A DNA stretch of 21,175 bases from an uncultured Verrucomicrobia subdivision 3 bacterium. GTDB lineage: Bacteria > Verrucomicrobiota > Verrucomicrobiia > Limisphaerales > UBA11358. The translations under genes were made by a program, and so were the position numbers. This document shows, one piece after another, positions 1-10,583 of this stretch (position 1 is its first letter; every line of letters starts with the position of its first letter). Location: contig CAIOUK010000164.1 in assembly GCA_903861445.1 (NCBI GenBank), positions 1-21,175 of the forward strand. Reading direction: 5' to 3'. The notes under the pieces are model-generated. The model made no database searches. It worked only from the letters and a program-made list of their open reading frames with translations, and was not told where the DNA came from.

Positions 1-1105
1 CGGCGGCGAACTTTAAACCGGCAGCGGCGGTGCGCTTGCCGTTACGCGTCTGGAGCATAAACAACTTGCCGCTCTGGACGGTGAACTCGATGTCTTGCAC
101 ATCTTTGAAATGGCTTTCCAAAGTTTTGCGGACGGCCATGAGTTCCGCGTAGCTCTTCGGCATCTGCGCCTTGAGTTTCGACACGGGTTCAGGCGTGCGG
201 ACGCCAGCAACGACGTCTTCGCCTTGTGCGTTGATGAGAAATTCGCCGTAGAATTCGTTCGTGCCGTTCGCCGGATTGCGCGTGAACGCCACGCCGGAAC
301 CGGAATCATTGCCAGTGTTACCAAACACCATCGCCTGCACATTCACCGCAGTTCCCCATTCAGCGGGAATGTTGTATTTGCGGCGATAGACGATCGCGCG
401 ATCGTTCATCCATGAACCGAACACCGCGCCGGCGGCGCCGCGCAATTGGTCCCACGGATTCGTCGGAAAATCTTTGCCGGTGCGTTCCTTGACGAGCGCC
501 TTGAAACGCTTGACGAGTTCGGCCTGGTCTTCGGCGGTCAGCTCGGAATCCACGATGTCCTTGTGATATTTCTCGTGCTTGAATTCGTGGATGACGGTCT
601 CAAACGGTTCGTGATCTTCGTTGGCGCGCTTCTGCACACCGATGACGACGTCGCCATACATCTGGATGAAGCGGCGATAGCAATCCCACGCGAAGCGCGG
701 ATTTTTGGTGGCGTTGGCCAAAGCGACGACGGACTGATCGTTCAAGCCGAGGTTCAAAATCGTGTCCATCATGCCCGGCATCGAATCGCGCGCGCCGGAG
801 CGCACGGCGACGAGCAACGGCATGCCGTTGGTCGCACCAAACTTCGTGCCCATGATTTTTTCCATGTTGGCCATGGCCGCTTCCATCTGCGCCTGCAACA
901 CCTTCGGATAAGTGCGCTTGTTCGCGTAGAAATAGGTGCAGACTTCGGTGGTGATGGTGAAACCGGGAGGCACGGGCAGACCGATGCGGGTCATTTCGGC
1001 GAGGTTTGCGCCTTTGCCGCCGAGCAGCGGCTTCATTGAGCCGTCGCCATCAGCTTTTTTATTGCCCCAGGTATAAACGTATTTGTTGGATTTAGCTTTT
1101 GCCAT
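1..1105 (-). CDS. ppdK: Pyruvate, phosphate dikinase (N-terminal part, truncated by window edge)
   Basis: This enzyme interconverts pyruvate + ATP + Pi and PEP + AMP + PPi in the cytosol. The frame is open from the ATG at 1103-1105 to the window edge (368 codons), so the C-terminal half, with the phosphohistidine and PEP/pyruvate-binding domains, lies outside. What is visible is the nucleotide-binding half. It has an N-terminal LLGGKGANLAEM block near residues 25-37, then LPVPPGFT, the family-typical VRSGARDSMPGMMDTILNLG near residues 97-116, and close to the edge the LFMLQTRNGKRTA segment that ends the ATP-grasp part. The start is chosen because MAKAKSNKYVYTWGNK is the expected family N-terminus; no strong Shine-Dalgarno lies directly upstream. 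A sigma70-like promoter sits about 44 bases upstream. It lies 169 bases downstream of the SGNH hydrolase on the same strand, probably as a separate unit. Family assignment is very safe; direction of flux is not visible. Confidence 0.96.
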   Translation of the reverse strand, partial: MAKAKSNKYVYTWGNKKADGDGSMKPLLGGKGANLAEMTRIGLPVPPGFTITTEVCTYFYANKRTYPKVLQAQMEAAMANMEKIMGTKFGATNGMPLLVAVRSGARDSMPGMMDTILNLGLNDQSVVALANATKNPRFAWDCYRRFIQMYGDVVIGVQKRANEDHEPFETVIHEFKHEKYHKDIVDSELTAEDQAELVKRFKALVKERTGKDFPTNPWDQLRGAAGAVFGSWMNDRAIVYRRKYNIPAEWGTAVNVQAMVFGNTGNDSGSGVAFTRNPANGTNEFYGEFLINAQGEDVVAGVRTPEPVSKLKAQMPKSYAELMAVRKTLESHFKDVQDIEFTVQSGKLFMLQTRNGKRTAAAGLKFAA

Positions 1106-1148
1106 AAATTGAATAATGTCGGTTTACTTCTCGTGAAAACGAGCGGCC

Positions 1149-1176
1149 AAAATAGCAAACCTGTTTTCAGAGTCAA
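1149..1176 (-). promoter_or_regulatory. Candidate sigma70-type promoter of ppdK
   Basis: On the minus strand, TTGACT (complement of 1171-1176) and TATTTT (complement of 1149-1154) are separated by 16 bases. The -35 box matches the consensus at five of six positions and the -10 box at four of six. This would give a leader of roughly 35-40 bases, containing a small CTCGT-TTTC-ACGAG inverted repeat, before the ppdK ATG. Seen in the sequence; activity is inference. Confidence 0.45.
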
Positions 1177-1274
1177 TGAAACTGGAAAGGTGCCAAGCCC
1201 ATACTTGCCTCGCCACAACACTTTGCCGCCCATCACCGGATGGAAAGCGACCAGCATGAATTGAGTTGTTCCGA

Positions 1275-2027
1275 TTACTTCTTGGCTGGGACAGCGGAAG
1301 GTTCTATCAACGGGACTCCCAACACCTTGAGCATCTCCATCGCGATAAGTTTATCGCCCTCCAGTATGGGATGGACGCCATCGGCGGTCAGGATACCTTT
1401 GCTCTTATTTTCAGGGTTGTGAGTTTTCAGGTAATCAAAAAACGCTTTGCGCATATCCACCAGCGGCACTTTCTCTTCCGCTGCGACCCGCCGACTAATG
1501 TCTGAATATTCATCCAACATCTTATCATTGGGGTTGCTGCCATTTGCCTTTTCCCCAATGGTTGACGGCGTGGCGAGGACAACTTGCGCCCCGGCAGCCT
1601 TGGTTCTATTGATAATATCTTTTAATCCCGCTTTAAACTCTTCCTTGGTCGTGCCTTTATTTCCCATCCGCGCCATTGTCCAGTGCCACACGTCATTGAT
1701 GCCGACATAGACGAAAACAATCGTGGGCTTTTTATCCAGCACACTTGTCTGCAACCGTTTTTGGAGATCCGTCACTTTATTACCGGAGACGCCAGCATTA
1801 ATGACTTTCACATCCCAATCCGGGTGGGCGGCTTTAATCGAATTTCCAACCTGCGTCACATAACCCGTTGGATCATCGTGAACCTTGCGATTTTTATGGC
1901 CGTAAGTGATCGAATCGCCAAGGAAAACAATGGTATCTCCATTTTTGAGCGCAATTTCCGCTGATTTGACCGCCCCAACCTGACTGAGCAGGAACACAGA
2001 CGACAAGATAATACTGAGCATTTTCAT
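1275..2027 (-). CDS. Secreted SGNH/GDSL-family hydrolase (esterase/lipase-like)
   Basis: A 250-residue protein with all SGNH hydrolase blocks. Block I is FLGDSITYG with the nucleophile Ser39; block II is NAGVSGNK with the oxyanion glycine (Gly79 or Gly82); block III is GIND with Asn111; block V is DGVHP with Asp216 and His219. Residues 1-22 form a signal peptide (MKMLSIILSSVFLLSQ, cleavage probably near KSA-E), so the enzyme should act outside the cytoplasm. Such proteins hydrolyse ester bonds on lipids or acetylated sugars; the substrate cannot be read here. The start is supported by an AAAGG Shine-Dalgarno about 7 bases upstream, clearer than for most genes in the window. Length is usual for single-domain members. 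GC is about 42-47% in hand-counted 60-base samples, below the flanking genes. No polysaccharide-degradation partner is visible next door. Confidence 0.9.
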   Translation of the reverse strand: MKMLSIILSSVFLLSQVGAVKSAEIALKNGDTIVFLGDSITYGHKNRKVHDDPTGYVTQVGNSIKAAHPDWDVKVINAGVSGNKVTDLQKRLQTSVLDKKPTIVFVYVGINDVWHWTMARMGNKGTTKEEFKAGLKDIINRTKAAGAQVVLATPSTIGEKANGSNPNDKMLDEYSDISRRVAAEEKVPLVDMRKAFFDYLKTHNPENKSKGILTADGVHPILEGDKLIAMEMLKVLGVPLIEPSAVPAKK

Positions 2028-2230
2028 TTGAATACCTTTCTTTGGAGTTATTTTTATTGTTTAAATTCACGCCTAATTCCACTTCTAAAATGAATGGCTT
2101 GTTTTTTGGCTTAATAACTGGCCTCAAATCTAAATCAAAAATCGAAAGCTGAAAAGTCATTTAGCATCCTTAGCCGACCAAGTGCTTACATATTAACATA
2201 TCATCAAATCTGGATGCGTTGATTTTTGAT

Positions 2231-2258
2231 TTGAATTCGGCCTGGTTTTGCCTATCTT
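2231..2258 (+). promoter_or_regulatory. Possible promoter immediately upstream of metH
   Basis: TTGAAT (2231-2236), a 16-base spacer and TATCTT (2253-2258) form a weak sigma70-like pair. The metH ATG begins only six bases after the -10 box, so use of this promoter would give a leaderless or nearly leaderless mRNA. That fits the lack of a Shine-Dalgarno motif. The 237-base gap between the divergent SGNH gene and metH is AT-rich; I saw no B12-box, so no cobalamin riboswitch is claimed. Confidence 0.25.
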
Positions 2259-2264
2259 GACGGC

Positions 2265-6128
<3,864 letters not shown>

Positions 6129-6169
6129 ACTGGGCTTGTTTTTCAGCGGATTCCACATAGATTAAGCTC

Positions 6170-6628
6170 ATGAAGAACGAAGTCGTGCCCGTCCAGATTC
6201 GCGGCATACTCCCTGCCAACAGCGGCTGCGCTCTGTTCGTCGGCAATGACGAAAAAGTTTTTGTTATCAACGTCGAGCCGCAGATGGGCCGGGTGATCGG
6301 CGATTTTCTCCGCAACGAACCCAAGGAACGACCGCTCACACACGACCTCATCAACCACGTTTTTCAAGGCTTCGGCATAACCGTCGAGCGCGTGGTCATC
6401 ACCGATTTAAAAAATGCCACCTACTTCGCGCGGCTCATTTTGCAGCAGCAAAACGAGGTCGCCCGGAAAATTGTCGAACTCGACGCGCGGCCCAGCGATT
6501 GTCTGGCGCTGGCGGCGGCGCAAAAAAAACCGATTTTCGTTTCTACGACGCTGTTCGCGCAGGTGGAGGACATGAGCGAAGTCCTCGACAAAATGAACGA
6601 ATCCGGCGGTGAAGCGGAAGCTGACTGA
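6170..6628 (+). CDS. Bifunctional nuclease family (DUF151/BFN) protein
   Basis: A 152-residue protein of the DUF151 family, named after plant bifunctional nucleases with RNase and DNase activity; the bacterial role is poorly known. Family landmarks are visible in order: an N-terminal strand region (VPVQIRGILPA), MGRVIGDFL, RPLTHDLINHVF, VERVVITDLKNATYFARL, then DARPSDCLALAAAQKKPIFV. A short acidic tail (ESGGEAEAD) follows. It starts 41 bases after metH and its stop codon is one base from the preferred holA ATG, so it is probably translated from the same transcript. No signal peptide or membrane segment is seen. The domain call is safe; nuclease activity is family knowledge, not demonstrated. 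Confidence 0.88.
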   Translation: MKNEVVPVQIRGILPANSGCALFVGNDEKVFVINVEPQMGRVIGDFLRNEPKERPLTHDLINHVFQGFGITVERVVITDLKNATYFARLILQQQNEVARKIVELDARPSDCLALAAAQKKPIFVSTTLFAQVEDMSEVLDKMNESGGEAEAD

Positions 6629-6629
6629 A

Positions 6630-7760
6630 ATGGCCGCTGCCACTTCAACTCCCCTCGCGCTGGTTTGCGGCGACGATGATTTGGCCGTCAAACAACGCGC
6701 CAAGCAGATTTTTCAGGATTGGTCGACCGAACTCGGCGGCATGGATCATGAAACCATTGAGGCCACCGTCGGCAACGGCGGCGACGCGTTGAACGTCATC
6801 GGCAAACTCCGGGAAGCCCTGCAAACACTGCCTTTTTTTGGCGGCGGTAAAGTCGTCTGGCTGCGCGACTGCAATTTTCTCGGCGAAGATCGCACCGCTT
6901 CGTCTGCTGCCGTGACGGAAACGCTAGCGGAACTGGCGGAGGAATTGAAGAAGTTTTCCTGGCAGAATGTCCGACTGCTCATCAGTGCCGGCAAAGTGGA
7001 CAAGCGGAAAGTTTTTTACAAGACGCTCGACAAAATCGGCACGACGGAAGTTTTCACCTCGTGGTCGCAGGATGACAAGGATTGGGCGGAACGCGCCCAA
7101 GTCGCCGCGCGCGAGGCCGTGCGCAAACGCGAGAAGGAAATTTCTGGCGCGGCGCTGGGCGAACTCGTGGTTCGCGCTGGCGGCAATGCGCGGCAGTTAG
7201 AAAACGAAGTTGAAAAACTTTGCGTCTTCACCGGCGAACGCAAAAAAATCGAGCTGACTGACGTGACCACGATTTGCGCGCACAACAAGACGGCCAAGGC
7301 ATTCGCGCTGGGCGATGCGCTCGGCGACCGCGATCTGCCCCGCCTGCTCAAGCGGCTGGACGAGGAGCTTTGGGAAACGAAGTTCGACAAGGACAAGTCG
7401 GAGATCGGTTTGCTTTACGGACTCATCGGCAAGGTGCGGGCGATGCTGCTGCTCAAGGAAATGTTGCGCGAAGGCTGGGTGAAAGACACCAGCGACTACA
7501 ACCATTTCAAGGCGCAACTGGAACGCGTGCCTGCCGACAAAATGCCGGTGGAAAAGAAATTCAACCCGCTGGCGCTAAGTCCGTATGTGCTGTTCAAGGC
7601 GCTGCCGCAGGTCAAAAAATATACGTCCGCCGAACTCGTCCGCGCGATGGACGTTTTGCTGCGCTGCAACCAGCGGCTGGTGTCCAGCGGGCTGGACGAA
7701 GCGCTTGTGTTGCAGCAGGCACTAGTGCAAATTGTGTCTTCCGGCGCAGCCGCCGCTTAA
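6630..7760 (+). CDS. holA: DNA polymerase III subunit delta (clamp-loader)
   Basis: Delta opens the beta sliding clamp as part of the clamp-loader complex during replication. The 376-residue product begins with PLALVCGDDDLAVKQRAKQIF, the usual N-terminal strand-helix of HolA with the degenerate P-loop region. It continues with LREALQTLPFFGGGKVVWLRDCNFL, the clamp-interacting hydrophobic/aromatic helix region, a middle lid domain (ALGELVVRAGGNARQLENEVEKL) and a helical C-terminal collar domain. Length is near the family norm (about 340). A GTG at 6609 is in frame but would overlap the preceding gene; the ATG at 6630 is preferred because GGAAG (6616-6620) lies about 9 bases upstream and the family N-terminus starts there. 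It sits one base after the DUF151 gene and 24 bases before the STAS gene. Confidence 0.9.
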   Translation: MAAATSTPLALVCGDDDLAVKQRAKQIFQDWSTELGGMDHETIEATVGNGGDALNVIGKLREALQTLPFFGGGKVVWLRDCNFLGEDRTASSAAVTETLAELAEELKKFSWQNVRLLISAGKVDKRKVFYKTLDKIGTTEVFTSWSQDDKDWAERAQVAAREAVRKREKEISGAALGELVVRAGGNARQLENEVEKLCVFTGERKKIELTDVTTICAHNKTAKAFALGDALGDRDLPRLLKRLDEELWETKFDKDKSEIGLLYGLIGKVRAMLLLKEMLREGWVKDTSDYNHFKAQLERVPADKMPVEKKFNPLALSPYVLFKALPQVKKYTSAELVRAMDVLLRCNQRLVSSGLDEALVLQQALVQIVSSGAAAA

Positions 7761-7784
7761 AATTTAACGAATCCAAGAGGAAAA

Positions 7785-8303
7785 ATGTCATCCGCCAATT
7801 TGTCAGTCTTAATCGGAAAGAATTTTGTCTGCATCAAGATTGCCGGCCGAGCGAATTTTGCGTCCAGCCCGGATTTCAAAACCCTGTTGAGCGAACTCGC
7901 GCAAAAGGGCTTCAACCACTTTATCATTGATCTGGCGGAGTGCGTGCTGATGGACAGCACATTCCTCGGCGTGCTCGCCGGTTTCGGCATGAAACTAAAT
8001 CCTCAAGGCGCCCCCGCCGAACGGGGCATTGAGCTGCACAGTGCCACCACGCGGGTGAGCGAGCTGCTGGAAAATTTGGGCGCGGCTCATCTGTTCAAGC
8101 TAACCGCCGGCGAACTGAAACTGCCCGACGACGTGAAAACCTGCGTGCCGGAATCCATCCATCCGTCGCACGAGCAAATCGCGCGCACGAGTCTGGAAGC
8201 TCATCAAACCTTGATGGCGATGAATCCGGAAAATGTCGCGCGCTTCAAGGACGTGGCGCAGTTTCTGGCCGAGGATTTGAAGAGTTTGGAAAAAGCTTCC
8301 TAA
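7785..8303 (+). CDS. STAS-domain protein, anti-sigma-factor-antagonist-like, with C-terminal extension
   Basis: Residues 1-112 form a STAS domain like RsbV/SpoIIAA, which bind anti-sigma-factor kinases and are switched by phosphorylation. The diagnostic loop FIIDLAECVLMDSTFLGVL is present, with Asp57-Ser58-Thr59 at the usual phosphorylation position. The following 60 residues are a helical, polar extension (SIHPSHEQIARTSLEAHQTL onward) not found in minimal STAS proteins. The start is fixed by a good Shine-Dalgarno, AGAGG at 7776-7780, four bases before the ATG. It is the last gene of the metH run, directly before a strong terminator. No anti-sigma kinase, PP2C phosphatase or sigma factor lies in the window, so its partner must be encoded elsewhere. 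Role in a stress or partner-switching pathway is inference. Confidence 0.85.
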   Translation: MSSANLSVLIGKNFVCIKIAGRANFASSPDFKTLLSELAQKGFNHFIIDLAECVLMDSTFLGVLAGFGMKLNPQGAPAERGIELHSATTRVSELLENLGAAHLFKLTAGELKLPDDVKTCVPESIHPSHEQIARTSLEAHQTLMAMNPENVARFKDVAQFLAEDLKSLEKAS

Positions 8304-8329
8304 GCCAAATCCATAAATTTAAAAACGAA

Positions 8330-8357
8330 AAAACGGCGGTCAAATGACCGCCGTTTT
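8330..8357. terminator. Bidirectional intrinsic terminator between the STAS gene and ftsH
   Basis: A perfect inverted repeat pairs 8330-8341 with 8346-8357 (AAAACGGCGGTC against GACCGCCGTTTT) around a four-base AAAT loop. The stem ends in T-runs on the plus strand (8354-8357, then GGTTTT) and has an A-rich stretch upstream that gives U-runs on the minus strand. It lies 26 bases after the STAS stop and 14 bases after the ftsH stop, so it can end both convergent units. Confidence 0.9.
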
Positions 8358-8371
8358 GGTTTTGGAAATGC

Positions 8372-10414
8372 TTAAGCGGCCGGCATCGGTGCCGGCGTGC
8401 CCAGACCGCCGGGCAAAATGGGCGGGGTCGGTTTCGGCGGATTTTCCGGCAGCGACGTGCCCGCCGGCGCACCCATCATCGGGTCAACATTGGCGGGCGG
8501 CTTGGGCGGCGGCGTGAACGTGCCGGTGCGGACGATTTCCGCGACCTGTTCGCCGTCGAGCGTTTCATATTCGAGCAACGCGTTGGCAATGGTTTCCAGC
8601 TGGCTGCGGTAATCCTGAATAATTTTGGTCGCCCGCTGGTAACCTTCGTCAATGATGCGCTTGACCTCGTCGTCAATTTCCTGCGCCGTCTTCTCGCTGT
8701 AATCTTTGCTGCGCGCCATTTCGCGGCCGAGGAAAACGTATTCGCTGGCCTCGCCGTATTGCACCATGCCAATTTTGTCGCTCATGCCCCAGTGCATCAC
8801 CATGGCGCGCGCCATGTGCGTGGCTTGTTGAATATCGCCCGCCGCGCCAGTAGAAATATCCTCGGAAACAATTTCTTCGGCAATACGTCCAGCCATGGTG
8901 ACGGCAATGGTGTCGAGCATCTCCTTGCGCTTGCGGCTTAAAACGTCGTCCTTTGGCAGATACATCGTGGAGCCCAGCGACTGGCCGCGCGGAATAATGG
9001 TAACTTTGTGCAACGGGTGCGTATGTTGGAGCACCACGTTGACGAGACCGTGACCGGCTTCGTGCCAGGCGGTGAATTTCTTTTCCACGTCCGTCATGGC
9101 GAGACTGCGGCGTTCGCGCCCCCAGCGGACTTTGTCGCGCGCTTCTTCCAACTCCGGCTGCTCAATGGATTTTTTGCCGGTGCGCGCCGCGAGCAGCGCG
9201 GCTTCGTTCAACAAATTCGCCAGCTCCGCGCCGGAATATCCGGGCGTGCCGCGCGCGATGATGGACAAATCCACATTTGGCGCGAGCTTCACATTTTTGG
9301 CGTGAACTTTCAAAATCGCCTCGCGCCCGCGCACGTCGGGCAAATTCACCGTGACCTGCCGATCAAAACGTCCGGGCCGCAGCAGCGCCGGATCCAGAAC
9401 GTCGGGACGGTTGGTCGCCGCGATGATGATGATACCTTCCTGCGTGTCGAAGCCGTCCATCTCGACAAGCAGCGCGTTCAAGGTCTGTTCGCGTTCGTCG
9501 TTGCCGCCGCCGAGACCGTGGCCGCGCGAGCGGCCGACGGCGTCAATTTCATCAATAAAAATCAGGCACGGCGTGCTCTTGCGCGCCTGCTCGAACATAT
9601 CGCGCACACGGCTCGCGCCGACGCCGACAAACATCTCCACAAAATCCGAACCGCTGATGCTGAAGAACGCCGCGTCGGCCTCGCCGGCAATCGCTTTCGC
9701 CAGCAGCGTTTTGCCGGTGCCGGGCGGCCCGATCATCAAAACGCCCTTGGGAATGCGCCCGCCGAGCCGCTGAAATTTTTTTGGATCTTTCAAAAATTCG
9801 ACAAGCTCGGAAACTTCCTCCATCGCTTCTTCGACCCCGGCGACATCTTTGAAAGTGGTTTTGTTACGGTCCTTGGCGAGCATCTTCGCTTTGCTTTTGC
9901 CGAAGCTCAGCGCGCCTTTGCCCGCCGCTTTGATCTGACGGACAAACACAAACCAGAACAGCAGAGCAATCAAAATAATCGGGCCAAAGGTCCACAAGAC
10001 ACTTGCCAACATCGCGTTCGGCGCCCCAGCCTCAACTTTGTCGGATATCAACAATTGATCGAGCATCTTCTGGGTGAGCATCGCGTTGGGTGAAACGAAG
10101 GGCACTTTCACCGGCTTGCCGTCCTTGCCGGTTTCCAAAAACTCGCCACTGACCGGCGTCAACGGCGACGACTGCGCGTTGAAGTTAATCGTAGCGTGCG
10201 CGATTTGATTCGACTGAAACTTGTTCAGAAATTCCGACTGCGTCAACGTCGCGGCCTGCGCGGTGTAGTTTTTCCTCACCATGAACAACATCACCGTGGC
10301 GGCGATGATACCCGCCCACGCCAGCAGAGTGAACATCTGGTTTTTGTTAAAACCGTTGCCCGGCGCTTTTTTCTTACCGCCGCCGTCTTTCAAGTTGGAA
10401 TCGTCGTCGAACAT
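8372..10414 (-). CDS. ftsH: ATP-dependent zinc metalloprotease FtsH
   Basis: A membrane-anchored hexameric AAA+ protease that degrades membrane and some soluble regulatory proteins. From the ATG at 10414 it has 680 residues. There is a Lys/Gly-rich cytosolic start, TM1 near 27-46, a periplasmic domain (about 50-135), and TM2 near 138-158. The AAA module has Walker A GPPGTGKT (229-236), Walker B LIFIDEID (284-291) and the second region of homology ATNRPDVLDPALLRPGRFDRQ (333-353). The peptidase domain has HEAGH (451-455) and the third zinc ligand Asp527 in STGAAGDIQQ. The final 50 residues are a Pro/Gly/Ala-rich tail absent from short FtsH proteins. The frame is open to an upstream GTG-type start at 10510, but those 32 residues are Arg/Trp-rich and unlike FtsH, so MFDDDSN is preferred. 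No clear Shine-Dalgarno. Confidence 0.97.
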   Translation of the reverse strand: MFDDDSNLKDGGGKKKAPGNGFNKNQMFTLLAWAGIIAATVMLFMVRKNYTAQAATLTQSEFLNKFQSNQIAHATINFNAQSSPLTPVSGEFLETGKDGKPVKVPFVSPNAMLTQKMLDQLLISDKVEAGAPNAMLASVLWTFGPIILIALLFWFVFVRQIKAAGKGALSFGKSKAKMLAKDRNKTTFKDVAGVEEAMEEVSELVEFLKDPKKFQRLGGRIPKGVLMIGPPGTGKTLLAKAIAGEADAAFFSISGSDFVEMFVGVGASRVRDMFEQARKSTPCLIFIDEIDAVGRSRGHGLGGGNDEREQTLNALLVEMDGFDTQEGIIIIAATNRPDVLDPALLRPGRFDRQVTVNLPDVRGREAILKVHAKNVKLAPNVDLSIIARGTPGYSGAELANLLNEAALLAARTGKKSIEQPELEEARDKVRWGRERRSLAMTDVEKKFTAWHEAGHGLVNVVLQHTHPLHKVTIIPRGQSLGSTMYLPKDDVLSRKRKEMLDTIAVTMAGRIAEEIVSEDISTGAAGDIQQATHMARAMVMHWGMSDKIGMVQYGEASEYVFLGREMARSKDYSEKTAQEIDDEVKRIIDEGYQRATKIIQDYRSQLETIANALLEYETLDGEQVAEIVRTGTFTPPPKPPANVDPMMGAPAGTSLPENPPKPTPPILPGGLGTPAPMPAA

Positions 10415-10425
10415 TGTTGAGCGCC

Positions 10426-10454
10426 AGTTTAACACAGCCGACGGCCCACCGCAA
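10426..10454 (-). promoter_or_regulatory. Possible ftsH promoter
   Basis: On the minus strand TTGCGG (complement of 10449-10454) and TAAACT (complement of 10426-10431) are spaced by 17 bases, with TGTG just before the -10 box. Transcription would begin within a few bases of the ftsH ATG, giving a very short leader. Both boxes are imperfect. The rest of the 169-base ftsH/pckG divergent gap contains an AT-rich stretch (10515-10580) that more likely holds the pckG promoter, but no convincing box pair was found there. Confidence 0.25.
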
Positions 10455-10583
10455 CGCACGACTTTGACCAACCGCTCGCACCAACGCGGCGTTCGCACCC
10501 TCGCAACCAAAAATGGGAACGAATTAACAATTTATGTTATGGCTAAAACTGACATTAAACTGCATTTTATCAGGCATTAACTA

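Noticed and set aside
446..1039. Plus-strand open frame of 197 codons opposite ppdK
   Set aside because: The minus strand encodes continuous PPDK sequence through this whole range; the plus frame has no family features.
2028..2264. Cobalamin riboswitch upstream of metH
   Set aside because: The gap is long enough, but I saw no B12-box-like sequence or suitable stem array; the region is simple AT-rich DNA.
9008..10093. Plus-strand open frame of 361 codons opposite ftsH
   Set aside because: It is antisense to well-conserved FtsH motifs (Walker A, Walker B, HEAGH) and has a low-complexity composition; a GC-bias shadow.
10415..10510. Upstream N-terminal extension of FtsH (32 residues)
   Set aside because: The residues are Arg/Trp/Cys-rich and unlike FtsH starts; the ATG at 10414 gives the usual short cytosolic lead before the first membrane helix.
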